This document shows, in pieces, positions 50,422-61,900 of a stretch of 64,000 nucleotides of DNA (positions are counted from its first letter, which is position 1; the number at the start of each line of letters is the position of its first letter). The stretch spans positions 6,090,565-6,154,564 of the forward strand of contig CM024171.1 of NCBI GenBank assembly GCA_013433145.1, given 5' to 3'. The notes under the pieces are model-generated. The model worked only from the letters and a program-made list of their open reading frames with translations. It was not told where the DNA came from and did not search any database. Made by a program: the position numbers and the translations under genes. This stretch comes from Ascaris suum (Eukaryota > Nematoda > Chromadorea > Rhabditida > Ascarididae).

Positions 50422-52353
50422 GGACACTTGCGCCAAAAGGCGTTATTCTTCGAGAGCAAAAGTATGCATACCACAGTCTTATTCTATGAGTGAACACTAC
50501 AGTGTTTACTGAGTAGTCCAGTCACGTTTCTGCTAGATCATCGACGCAACGATCGTCGCCGTGTTCGCGGATTCGATCGCATTATCTCAATATCCACTTA
50601 ATATAAAGTTTGAAGGTGCGGTCATCAATCACCGAAGATTGCAAGCTGAGCCATGCTGAAGGGAAAGGATTAAGAGTGACCAAGTCAGCTTCATTAAAAA
50701 CGTGTTCAGCCGAGTTGAAAGCAACTGGTGGACCAGTCGCTGATCTTTACACCCATATATGACACGCCTTATTTCTGCGTTTGGAAACCTCGACCTCTAG
50801 TCAAACCTCTCTTTGAATATACGTCGTTCTTAGAAATCTACGGATGCCCCATCTCTTAATTATAGGATCAACCTCAACAATCGGGGTTTTCCCTGTTTAT
50901 AATCGGATTCGCCCTCTCTCTGTTCTGAAAAGTTATGAGTATAATAGGACTAGTTCATTACTCTCAAACAGCAATCGCAATTTTATCATACTCCACACTA
51001 ATTTAAATGGTTCGCGAAGTTAGTAGGAACTCGAGATGCAGCGACGGTTTGTTTTGATGCTGTCGCTTTATTATTGTCTTTTACACGCAACAACGCTATT
51101 CTATTATAGCAAAGCATAATAACACAACGAAAGAGAATGTACTCTGAACGTGTATTTTTACTTCCTCCACTTTCCTGAGTAATGCCGATACATCTTGGGA
51201 GTACCAGCTCCATGAAAGTCCTCTTTTCACTTCTGCTCTTAGAAAAGCCCCTCAAAACGTAGGATCTTTAAAACAGAGGATACTGTATGCTAGTGTAGAC
51301 AATCGAAAAGCCAGCAGATTTGTGAGTTTGCAGCTAGATGGCGTTAGATTTTTGCTGCTTCGAATCGGTCAAATCGCGTCGCGTTTGTGGCGAGCTTGTA
51401 GTGGAATATGACCAAAGATCTGCCCATGATCGCTATTTACACACATTCACGAAAACAATTGTAATTAACGCAAAGCTCTCAATTGAAACACCGCCAACAT
51501 CAAAATTAATTTCAGTTCACCTAGGATAGCACTCTCACAACGCATTCAACTACCGCCACTTCACAACGTTAGGTTTTCTCACTTATTTTGCTTCAATTTT
51601 CGGGAACAATCCGCAGAAAAGACACCACAACCATGCCCAACTGACAATGAAAGTAAGGCGCAGCCTGATGTTTCGCATTTCTCTGCAAATTTTACACTCT
51701 ATCGCATCATTTATTACGCAAATTGTCAGAAAGTACTGCCGACGTCTTCGAGTAACTTGCCCATCGACCATTAGAAAAACGACGAATACATATTCAGATG
51801 GAACACCTCTTTAGGGTACATTTATGTCCGTATAAGATGAAAACGCGAAAAATGCAACAGCACAGTAATTATTCGATATTGTTCTTCGATCGACTGTGCG
51901 GCCTCTTCGATCGACTAAGCTTGATTGTTTTAAATTTTCAGTAATCAATTATGCGGACTCTTCGATGCCACGACAATCGACTAGGCTTGATTAAGCTGAA
52001 TAATTCAAAACCACCTCTATTGTTTTAAAGTAAACGATTCTCAGCAATAAAACTTAAGCTACTCGCCTCGCCAACTTAGAGCAACTACTTGTTCACCTCG
52101 GAGAGCTATCGTTACACCAACAACGACCAATGATTTTTTTCACTGAAATTTCGCGCATTTTCAACGCTACTCGAACTTAGCAGCAATGTTTCGATGTTCT
52201 ACAGATGACCTAGGACGACTCCCTCCCCCCTCTCCCCCTCTCTCGCCCCTAAAAAAATACAAAATTCAGCATATTTTCTAGTAGTTGTAATCAAATCTCA
52301 CTGCTAATAAACAGTGTTACGCATATTGGACATCGTTCACTTGATTCAATTCA
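50422..52353. other. Unresolved region
   Basis: Open frames of 60-85 codons occur on both strands (for example 50998-51255 minus, 51338-51529 plus), and a GTACTC donor-like site lies near 51203 minus, but nothing links into a phase-consistent gene. A polypyrimidine tract lies at 52220-52249. Confidence 0.3.
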
Positions 52354-53575
52354 ATGGATATTAATCCGCCTCCTCAAATAAAAGGAGCATTCGTTACCCT
52401 ATGCATAGTTGGGGACGGAAAGTTTTTAAAAAAACCAGAGAAATACGTTGCGATCAGATTCCCGTCTCCGAAACGCATCACTCTCCTCGATCATCGACGC
52501 ACCAACCATGAGTGCACAACTCGTAATGTATCGCTTTATCACTAAAGCGAAAAATGTTTTTTTAATGGAGATCTCGTGTTACTGCAGGAATGCTCTCACA
52601 GCGATCATGCTGAAAGGATAACCTGCACCTCTTTCTTTAGCTTCCACAACATCAGAGCTCAGGTAACTCAGGTATGGCATCCCTTCTCCATCACCACATC
52701 AAAACACGTTATTTTTGGACCTCCCAAAGAAGCTCAGCTCCCGCTACTATTAAATCCCTCTAGCAGGAAATAGCGAAAATAGTCAATATGATCGTCGATC
52801 GCACCGACGACCTGACTGTAAAGGTGGTAAGCAACGAGAAGAGGATGCGACTTTCTATTAGCAACAATGAGGAAATACGTATTTGTTGGAGTCCTCAAAA
52901 CGCTTCTATGCACTGCTGCAAACCAAATACGCGGTGAACACAAGGTAACAAATGGTTTCCTCTCGAGTCTTATCTCACCACCCCCTCCCCCCGCCCTGTC
53001 TCATCCATCACAGAGAAAGCTCCCAAGTCCCTCAAAGAATCCTTGGGAAAGTCAAAGAAAGTGGAGTTCTGTCACTGCCATCCTCGTCACGTTTTTCAGC
53101 GCTATAAAATTCGTCGTGTGCAAATGTGAAGTGAGACAGGATATCACGCGTCAGCTGGTATCGTACTCCGAGATGAATCCTCTTAGCTATAAAGACCTCA
53201 GGTGCGCCCCTCTTAAAGTTTACCTGAGTTCGAAAAAGTCCATAAAAATCGAGCCACAGCAAATATCGTCATAAAATGCTGTGAATATTCTCAAACGAAT
53301 CGATGACTTTGAAGATAATTGCGACTTCAATGAGCAATCACTTCGCAGTACAGAAACATTTCAGCACTCTTAAATGCAAACAAAGACCGGAAATTTGCAT
53401 AGATGACGTCATTTTATTGCAACCAAAACCAATGTATACTAAATGGATTTCGCAAGTCGACCAAATACCACCGGAAAAAACTCCCCTCGGAAGTGATAAA
53501 ATGTCACCAAAATTTTCCATCTTGGTGATGTTCTGCTACTTCGTTATTTCGAAATATCAGAAAGGGTATGCATAA
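52354..53575 (+). CDS. Exon-like segments of an unidentified gene
   Basis: Several plus-strand segments look coding, but the model is not settled. 52354-52527: ATG, MDINPPPQIKGAFVTLCIVG onward, donor GTATCG. 52588-52671: after TACTGCAG, 28 codons, donor GTATGG or, 9 bases earlier, GTAACT. 52767 onward: after CTAGCAG, with IVNMIVDRTDDLTVKV, donor GTAAGC at 52831 or further on. 53013-53202: after ATCACAG, frame with KCEVRQDITRQLVSYSEMN. 53361 onward: after ACATTTCAG, frame with RPEICIDDVILLQPKPMYTK. These can be joined in one phase, but minus-strand frames over the same DNA (YFRYFLLEGF, RYQLTRDILSHF) look equally protein-like. The region ends about 30-60 bases before the PRKRIP1 acceptor. No family recognised. 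Confidence 0.33.
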
Positions 53576-53589
53576 TTTTTTCAACAATT

Positions 53590-53635
53590 GCTTTCTTCAT
53601 TTTCAGGTTCTCACGTCGGAGGAGATTTATAGAGA
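53590..53635 (+). promoter_or_regulatory. Probable trans-splice acceptor and 5' UTR of PRKRIP1
   Basis: CTTCATTTTCAG ends at 53606, 29 bases before the ATG, preceded by a T-rich tract. This fits a spliced-leader site, perhaps SL2-type if the upstream segments are a gene in the same operon. Confidence 0.55.
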
Positions 53636-56600
53636 ATGCCGCGTGAAGATAAAGAACAAGAAGAGGAGCAAAGGGCACGTACCGCATACGATCTTATTCG
53701 AATGCGTCTAGATCGACTTGAAAAAAATATCGTATGTTTATTCTTTCTTGAATATTAATTTCCATCATATCGTATAAGCAATAATAAAAGCCGTAGGCGT
53801 TACTGCAACTATGTTTTACAAGTAACAATGTTCTTTCAGCATCCAGTGCCCTGATGAAAAAAAAACTTCGAAATGAGATTAGTGAAAGTTCTGCGTGGAC
53901 GGTGTTTGAAGAAAATACGAAAAAGGTCATTAATTATAAAATATGAAGTATTCTGTTCCTAACAGTTGCCAGTACCGAGTGGAAACGGAGGTCGAGGGGG
54001 AGGGTCGGTGTCTTTCAAGGATCACGCACTCTTCAGTTTGAGGGGATGCCTCTTTCACATTCGAGTGGCACCGTTTCGTTTAAGAAGAAGGTTCTTTTTC
54101 GTGAGGCATGAGTGAATAGCGCAGTTTCATCTCTAAAAGTTCTCTGCAGTCAAATAGGTGTTTATCACCTGGGACCGTGACGTATTTTCGGCTAGATTGT
54201 AGGGGAAGATATTCTGGAAATTGTATCTTAAATGATGATATCTGCATAAACTTCAATGAGGGAGGTACCAAGTGCTATGTGCGGTGCTAAGTGCATGTTG
54301 CAATACCTGCCGTATTCAATAATATGACAGCAAAAATCCTCCACAACCGGTCATTGTCATGTTTTCATTTTCCTCCACCTTCGCAGGTAATTTATGGGGA
54401 AACCTGTCGTTCGTAGATGATAGTTGGATGCATTTGTAGAAATACTGATTAAATCAGAATGCGGTGGGGAGGGGGAAGATGAGAGGATGGCTGGTGGCTT
54501 CCTTTGGATTCGGCTAACCGCTGTGGAAATGCCCAAGCGCGAATACAGTTTAGATGCCACAGTTCCGATTCATCGTCTCTCCGAGGAATATGTGATAGTT
54601 ATTTGAGTACTTCTATGTGCTACTTATTAGAATCTTTTTTTTGCTCTTCAATTATATTACGGAAGTATTTATTACATTTTATTTCGTTTATCTGCTACAT
54701 TATGAAAAATATATTCAGAGCTGTTATTCACCAATTAACGCTGTTATATTAAATATTGAACTGAGTTTTTATTGGGCGTTCCTAATTGCGGCCCCGAAGC
54801 ATTTAAATAAATTTTCCGAGTGGAAGCCCACCTAATCGAGCCACTCTTTGAGCGTTTTCAGTCTCTCAAACACTTCCGTTGATTAGTTTTTTTGTTTGAA
54901 ATTTTTTGATGTTCTCGTCATTTTAGTTGGCTGACGCATTTTCGTTTTAAGTTTGGAAAAAATGTTTGCTGATATTTAATTTTTTCTTTTTAAGATAAGT
55001 TAGTGTGATGCAGATTTTTATTGCGGAGGTTAATAAAAAAGGTCATGACCTCACAGTTTTCTTATGGCTAGGGTGTAAGGATCGAGCTCTACCAGAAATT
55101 TAGCAGTGGTATAATCAGTATTACAGGAGAAGCCGGTATCGATCCCTCAAAGGCGAGACACACGTAAGCCTCGTCCCCCACCTGATTTTGTACGTAATGT
55201 TGTTGGCTCATCGGCTGCTGCTGGAAGTGCTGAATTTCACATCTTTAGAAACAATCGAAAAAGAGAAATGGACAGGTGCGTACTCTTGTCTTCCATAAAG
55301 ATTTGATTATTACCCCCTCCCCCCCGCCCCTCCCCTTCTTTGCCTTCATTCTACCAGTTCCATGCATATACGGGTTGTTCTTAGAACGCAACTCATTACA
55401 ACATCTCATTGCACTTTTTTTCCATATTTGAGCAAGTTTCGGGGAAGTTTGGTTTCAAGCCGCATTCACTCATCAGCTGAACTGTCATCGTTATTCTAGC
55501 TTCACCCATTAGGGACTTCCTTTTAAAAACTGAAGGTCTCATTTTTTTCACTGTTTTCCTTCCTATACAGTGGTTCACTTTCCCAGAAAGTTTCTCTTGA
55601 GAGGTGGCGAATTGTTGAATGTTTGAAATTTCTCTCGAGACTGAACGTTTATAATTAATAGAGGTCAGTTTCTGCATTTTTTTTCCCCATTCGATGAATC
55701 TTGATCGGAAATTATTTGAATATTTTTAGGGTGGATGATATTTGCAACGATAAGGTGCTTCCAGGCTACTTGGAATGACATTTCAGGCTTGATTATATGA
55801 ATCAGAAGGCACATCAAGAGGAACTCGATGCAGAATATGAGGCAAGACGTGAAAAACAAATAAAATTAGAAGAGGAGAGAACTGCAAAAAAGCGCTCCAA
55901 AAGGTTAGCACATATATCGGCTTTTTTCGAGCTTTAGCTAACAATGGTTTTGTTGTTATGACTAAGTGATTTTTGTTCTTTGCTTCTCATCGATTCTGTG
56001 ATCATATTTTGACATTTTGGCCATTTTGGCCTTCACCACATAGAAATCTCTGACTAGATCAGTGATAGCACAGAGCAAAGCATTGATTAAGCGATTTTTT
56101 TTTGCAAAACTCGGAGTTTCATTTCTCAGATTTCTGCACGGGATATCACATATTAATAAACATGCTTTAGTTAAATAATGCATAAAATGAATTTTGTATT
56201 TGACTGATAAAGTTGGTTATCTGCAGTTTCTTTGTATATTAGCGGAAATATTAATGGTGGTTATGATGGTGCATCAATCAAAACCAAATGCCGGATTAAT
56301 TTTTAGGTTTTTTTGTATTTGAAATTCAAGTAAATACTCGCAGTCGTATAAAAAGTTCTCTCCTGGGAATCATCCCTCATAACAGGAGTCTTGTAAAGGG
56401 ACGAGTTTAATAGTCTATAATGTTGTATCCTCTGTTCATTGGCAGTTGCCAATAATGAATCCTTCTATCTGCTAATGTTCATTGCAATATTTGCACTCGA
56501 TAAAATTCATTAATATGTGTCGTTTTATATTTGATTTTATAATATTTAATACTGTTTTTACACAATGACTTTTTATAAAGGCAGAGGCATAAGGAGAAAT

Positions 56601-56932
56601 TGAAGCAACGTAAGAGGAAGGAGGTGACGAAGAAGGAAGAGGATGGTGATAGCGACGAAGCAGCGTCGAGTGCCGAGCATACCGACGATGATGATGCTTC
56701 ACTTTCGGATCCCACTCTCAAGAGGGAAGCGCAAAACAGTCAGAGCACTCCTGTGCAGGCTGAAGGGGATGACAATAAAGCGGCCTCCGGTAATGATGGC
56801 AAAGAGGATATTGCTGGTGAGGGAAATGCGGTAGAGGATTATTCCAACGGCGATCGACAGCTGAGTGGTGTTGAGTCCGTAGCGTTTGCAGGAGGTATTT
56901 CACACAGCATGGATCAGAAGATCGACACTTAA
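53636..56932 (+). CDS. PRKRIP1: PRKRIP1 homologue (spliceosome-associated)
   Basis: Small highly charged nuclear protein. Human PRKRIP1 was first described as a dsRNA- and PKR-binding protein and is a component of the late (C*) spliceosome. Four phase-consistent exons: 53636-53731, 55127-55275, 55787-55903 and 56581-56932, giving 237 residues (human 184). The N terminus MPREDKEQEEEQRARTAYDL leads to a helix with RLDRLEKNIEKPV. The diagnostic core PPPDFVRNVVGSSAAAGSAE is followed by FHIFRNNRKREMDR. A long charged helix then runs to KLKQRKRKEVTKKEEDG. The last exon adds an acidic, Ser/Thr-rich tail longer than in human. Exon 4 uses the weak acceptor TTATAAAG at 56580; the next AG would cause an early stop, so this choice is forced. 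Intron 1 is about 1.4 kb. Expression is probably constitutive. Confidence 0.93.
55313..55336 (-). repeat. G-quadruplex-type tract
   Basis: CCCCCTCCCCCCCGCCCC then TCCCC on plus, in PRKRIP1 intron 2; on the minus strand four or more G-runs, so on the template strand of this gene. Confidence 0.75.
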
Positions 56933-58905
56933 TTTGCTCTTGTGTCGTATTATTATGCGATGTATAATGTTTTTATGTATGTTTCAACTGATCTTAAGGA
57001 TGGAAGATGATAAGTGCCAAGTAATTTTGTGGCCTTTATTGCGAGTGCATTGATCCTCATAAAAAGCAAATGTTTTTAATTTCTACCACTATTTTCCATA
57101 AAATTGCGTGAAGTACGTTGTTGTAATAAGGTAGATGGTTCGTTGCAAACACAAATTGAGGTTATGGCTTCAGTCTGCTTCAGTGGGCTGTATTGATCAA
57201 ACAGAGTGGAATTACTTGTATTTATTTAGCTAGTAAAATTTTTTGGTCGGTACTTTTGTGTAAGTGAGTGAAGTGATCTTGCTTGATGCCTTATATGTAT
57301 CCATTTGAGTAGTTTCGTTTTGAGGCAGATCAAAAGCATTTTCGTTCGATACAGATGGTCCTTGTGCTTAGACACATTTGATGAATGAATGGCATTTGTT
57401 TTCCTTCTTTAAGGTAACTGTTTCATTAGGCTATTTACCTGGTCAAGTTTATTTAGTGACTATTAATGTAAAATCTCCGTGTGTTCATTGCTATTGTTAT
57501 TCATAGGTAAATGCAGGAAACAATTGTATTTTCTATTGTTCACCTTTCTTCATCCAGAGTTCACTCATTTCCTTCCAATTTGACGATCTAGGCGAAATTT
57601 CTGATTGCGTAATATTCGAACCTTTTCGGCTGAAGAAATCGGCTTATAGAGATAGAATATTGTGTTCCATGGGCATAAAATTTGGCCGTTGTTTCGATAT
57701 GGGGTTGGGAGTCTTTATTAATGCTTTTACATCTTATTCACAAAGTTGTGTTGATGGCCTTCTCTGTTATATTCTCTTTGAAGATTGCTGACAAATGAAT
57801 TTTTATGTGAAATAAATATCGAAAATAACTCGTCATTTACTATTAGAACGTTAACGTCGTGTTCAGGCTATCAATAGTGAGTTAAAACGTTTTATTTGTT
57901 ATGCGAAAGTGAAGAGATTCTACTGCTCATCGACGGGAGAGTCGACGCGATATGTGCATATTCGCAGGTGTAGTCATGCACACACGTTTACTACCACGGC
58001 CTCAATGAGGCGCCAAGACAGTCATTTATCATTACTAGAAGTTTTCGGCATTTCGTTATATTTCACTTGGCATGTGAGGTGTGGGTACGGAAGAGAGGTT
58101 TAATGCAAAGGTGTGTACGAAAATTTCTACACTAGTGCCTATTTACTTGTACTTTGGCCACTAGGGTACGCTTATGCGTTACAATGAGGCTTCATTTATT
58201 TGCTTCATTGTGCTCGTCTTCTCCGCTCATGACCTTGCACCAGTCGTGTCTTGAGAGATAACTTACACATAAAAATACCCATGGGCAAGTTGGTAGATAT
58301 TGGCTGTCATTAAAATGCATTTTCATATACAAGTAGTAGGAAGTCGGCAAGAAATAAATACTGGTGATCCACAAGTCTATAAATGGGGAATGCAGCCTTT
58401 CACGAGTTATTTATTGCGGCTGAAGGGGAGCATTAAGTGCTTCGTTAGGTTGAATTCGGGAGTTGATTCTCTTTCTTGAAACGAGGCGCTATTAATGCAT
58501 CGTTTAAGTACTGAAATAGAGATTATGTGTCGTCTGCGCAAATCACGCTGCTTATCGCAGAAGGTATTCGGTTGTGCTGAAAGGTCACAATTTATTTTGT
58601 TTATTTTTGAAATATTATGCAAATTATATATTTTGCATCTAATCAGTTGTTGGCGCGAGAGTCATTGCGCAATTTGCTTGCTGAACTAACCGGCTGTGAC
58701 ACATTCGACCTTGAAGCTTTACAAAAGATATCTCCATTCCACTTTAACTGAACGGTATATAATTGCCGCTTTTTCCATATTTTTACCGTGAGGGAATCGC
58801 TCGTCATAAGCGTTTCTTAAATGGAAAATTTCCAAAAGCGCATAGAAATGAACGCATACCATGCGTTATCTCTTGTTTTACATTTCTTGTTTACTATTTA
58901 GTAAA
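56933..58905. other. PRKRIP1 3' UTR and intergenic region
   Basis: AT-rich, with no gene I can support. AATAAA at 57811-57816 is a possible poly(A) signal, but it is about 880 bases after the stop and other signals may be used. Short open frames at 57909 and 58495 have no splice context or family match. Confidence 0.4.
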
Positions 58906-58924
58906 CATTTTTCTTTCCAGCAAA
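58906..58924 (+). promoter_or_regulatory. Trans-splice acceptor of ABHD16
   Basis: ATTTTTCTTTCCAG ends at 58920 and the ATG follows after CAAA. A strong pyrimidine-rich acceptor four bases from the start codon, with no upstream exon, is the usual nematode spliced-leader arrangement. Confidence 0.7.
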
Positions 58925-61900
58925 ATGACGGCTTTATCACGCTTGCTGTGGAATTTCTTGGCGGGACCGCGTATTTATTCAATTTATTCAGCACCGCAAC
59001 CGATGTACCCGTGCAATTCACTCGAATCACTCGGCGACTTCATGCTATCCTTTCTTAAGGGTACTGCGAATATTTGCCTCGCCGTATCGCCTGTCCTTTT
59101 GCTTGTGAGCTATTTTTGCCCTATTTGATTGGTGTGGAAGCTGTTTGTGAGTCAAGCGGTCCACAGAAAGGTCTAGCAATGAGGAGGATGGGAAGCAAAT
59201 GGTTAGAGGGGAGGTGCTTGCTAGAAACCTGCATAAACTCTTACATTTGGGTTTCTAGATCCATTAGGGGTGCTCGTTATGCGCTAGATTTGGCGTCGTC
59301 TCGTCTCCATTTTGAGTACCTTGCCAATTGGCGACCTCAGAATTCGGCTGTAACGACGAAATGTCTTCCGAGATAGGGATATTCCTATATATTTCATATT
59401 GTTACCGTTTGATATCTATGCTTTATATCTTTTTCACATAAAATCAAGGGTTTTACAGGTCGCATTTAACAGATCACTATTGACTACACCTAATATAGTA
59501 AGCTTCGCTAAATTCATATCGGTTTATTATGTTGTTGCTCTTGGAGCGCGAGCATTGGGACGTATCAATAATCGAGAGTATAGGAAATTTGTGCGAGTAT
59601 TACTGCGTGCCAATGAAGAGGGGACAACTGATGCACGACTACATGCACAACTTGCCGATTACGATTATCAGGTTTGATGATAATTTACTTTTTAATTTTG
59701 CAACTTGCACGAAGTTTCGAGTGGCGGAATTAGGCGTTGGAAATTTACGTATTGTCCGCCGTATATCTAGACTAATTGTAGGTTGCGTCGGCGCTGCTCA
59801 GCGTAAATTATGTCAGCTTGATAATGTTTTGATTATCTAAAATTGTTTTGAAAGCAAATCATTTTGCTCAATTTCTTTTAATCTTCCTCGTGGTATCCGA
59901 CTCACCACATATATTTCCTCGGTGCAGAGTGAGCTATATATCCGAGGAGTGGTGCAGTATTTTATGTTCCTGATAAGTTGGTAGTCTTTATGTTTGTTTT
60001 TTTATCACTGACAGTAACTTCAGATTTTCGCCGCTCCATTAGATTTCAAAGCACGCAAGTTGGAACGTCGAATGATTAATCCATCTGCGGAGGATTTACC
60101 TCCGGATGCGGGTCCTATGTTGGGACCGATTCGTGATCTTCTTGCCTATATTTTCGTGCATACATTCGGAAGACGTTTGGTCTACCCAGGTGGCGTTGCT
60201 CTTTTCAATATGATAGTCGCTAATTATGTGATCGATGCACGAAGAAAGCTGATTGTTGAAAAGGTTTATTTCACTTTATTGTTGTTAATTTATTGATTTT
60301 TGCATTTTCATTTCCTATGAGGTTTTATCTCTTTAGGGCAAGGCAAAATGCACCTTTTTATTGCGAAAAAAAGAATGATTTGCGATGATATGAAACATTC
60401 ACAAATACACATTACCTCTTTGGGGATTTTCTTTTTCTTCTACCTTATATTATGCACTCGTCAAGCTTCACCGACTAAGAAGTAATTAAACTGTTTTTTT
60501 TTTACTATGGAGCTTGCTGATTTATTCAGGCGATGCATAATGGGGTGTAAACATTCGAAGTAATCTTGCCTAGTAAAGAGATGGGTAAAAAAATACCTGT
60601 TGGGATGTTAATTTTGTAGTCTGTACGAAGTTCAGGGAATGGGATTTAGGGCCTGAAAATGTGCATGTCGTTGGCCGCTTAGGAATCTAGATCAATAGTA
60701 GGCAGTATGGACGTGCTGATCTAAAATTATATTAGCTGGTAATCGCAAAGAGACGAGTGAAAGAATGTTGGTTGTCGGTTGAGAGTGTAGCTTGGTGAGC
60801 TAACGGTTTCAATTTCCGTATGACGAGGTATTTTTCGATGGGGATGGTAGTGATGAAATGTTTGCATGGTGGAACACTGTAAATGGTGGTAACTTGAAGG
60901 GTGGGCAACGTGCAGTGTTATTGGCTCAAGACGGTAACCTCATCGATACAATGTTTGTGGATCGTCGTGGAAAAGAGGATTGTGGAAATACGCTCGTTGT
61001 GACTTGTGAGGGCAACGCTGGGTATTATGAAACAGGCATTATGGTCACTCCACTCTCGTTAGGATATTCTGTATTGGGATGGAATCATCCTGGTAAGTTG
61101 TCGCTCACATTGCATCTTTTGTCATCACCAAGAGCGCATTATACGCTGAGACTGTTTTATTGGAATGGACGAGAGGCTTTGCCGTACAAGTCTGTTGAGA
61201 GCGTTGCCTTTGGGTATACTCTTAGAATTTTGGTGCTACTGGGGATTCCAAATAAGAGTGGGAATGGAATTGGGGAGAGGGGAAGGGAATCGAGAAGGGA
61301 GAGATACCTGTCCGTATCGGGATTCGGTATCGGATAATTTTTTTATGATGGTTAAAATGCCCCTATCTGCCACATTTAAAAAGTATTGCTGAAAGCTCTG
61401 GAGGAACTTCGAATTCAGTTTCGACACAATTGAAAGAGGATCCGTTCCGTTTCACACAGAATCTGTTCCACCAAGTTCTCTTTCCCATCAAACACGATGA
61501 TAAATGTTGTGCTTTCAATTTTTGAACTTGTTTCCACGCTCCATTTGTTGCCAACTTTTCTTCTCATAGGCTCAGCTTGTTTTGCTAGGCCCTTCTTGGA
61601 GTTGCCTCTTGCAGTTTGGCTGAAATAAAGGCTACAGACTAAGCTGCAAGAGAGCCGGCCGCTTGTAGTGACAGTAAGGTCACATCTGTTCATTTTTTTG
61701 TCGTTGTGTAGTGAATCAAATTTCGCAAGGCTACCTTCAAGTATGTCGGTATTGGGCAGTTTAAGAGTGATAGGCGATTTGAGTTCTTCTGATTCAAAAA
61801 AAAAATCAAATTGTTTTTTACTAGAACAACATCAAATGGTATTGGAAATTGTTTAGAGAGAGATTCTAAGAATAAAATTGAAGGTTTCGCGGAAAGTAGC

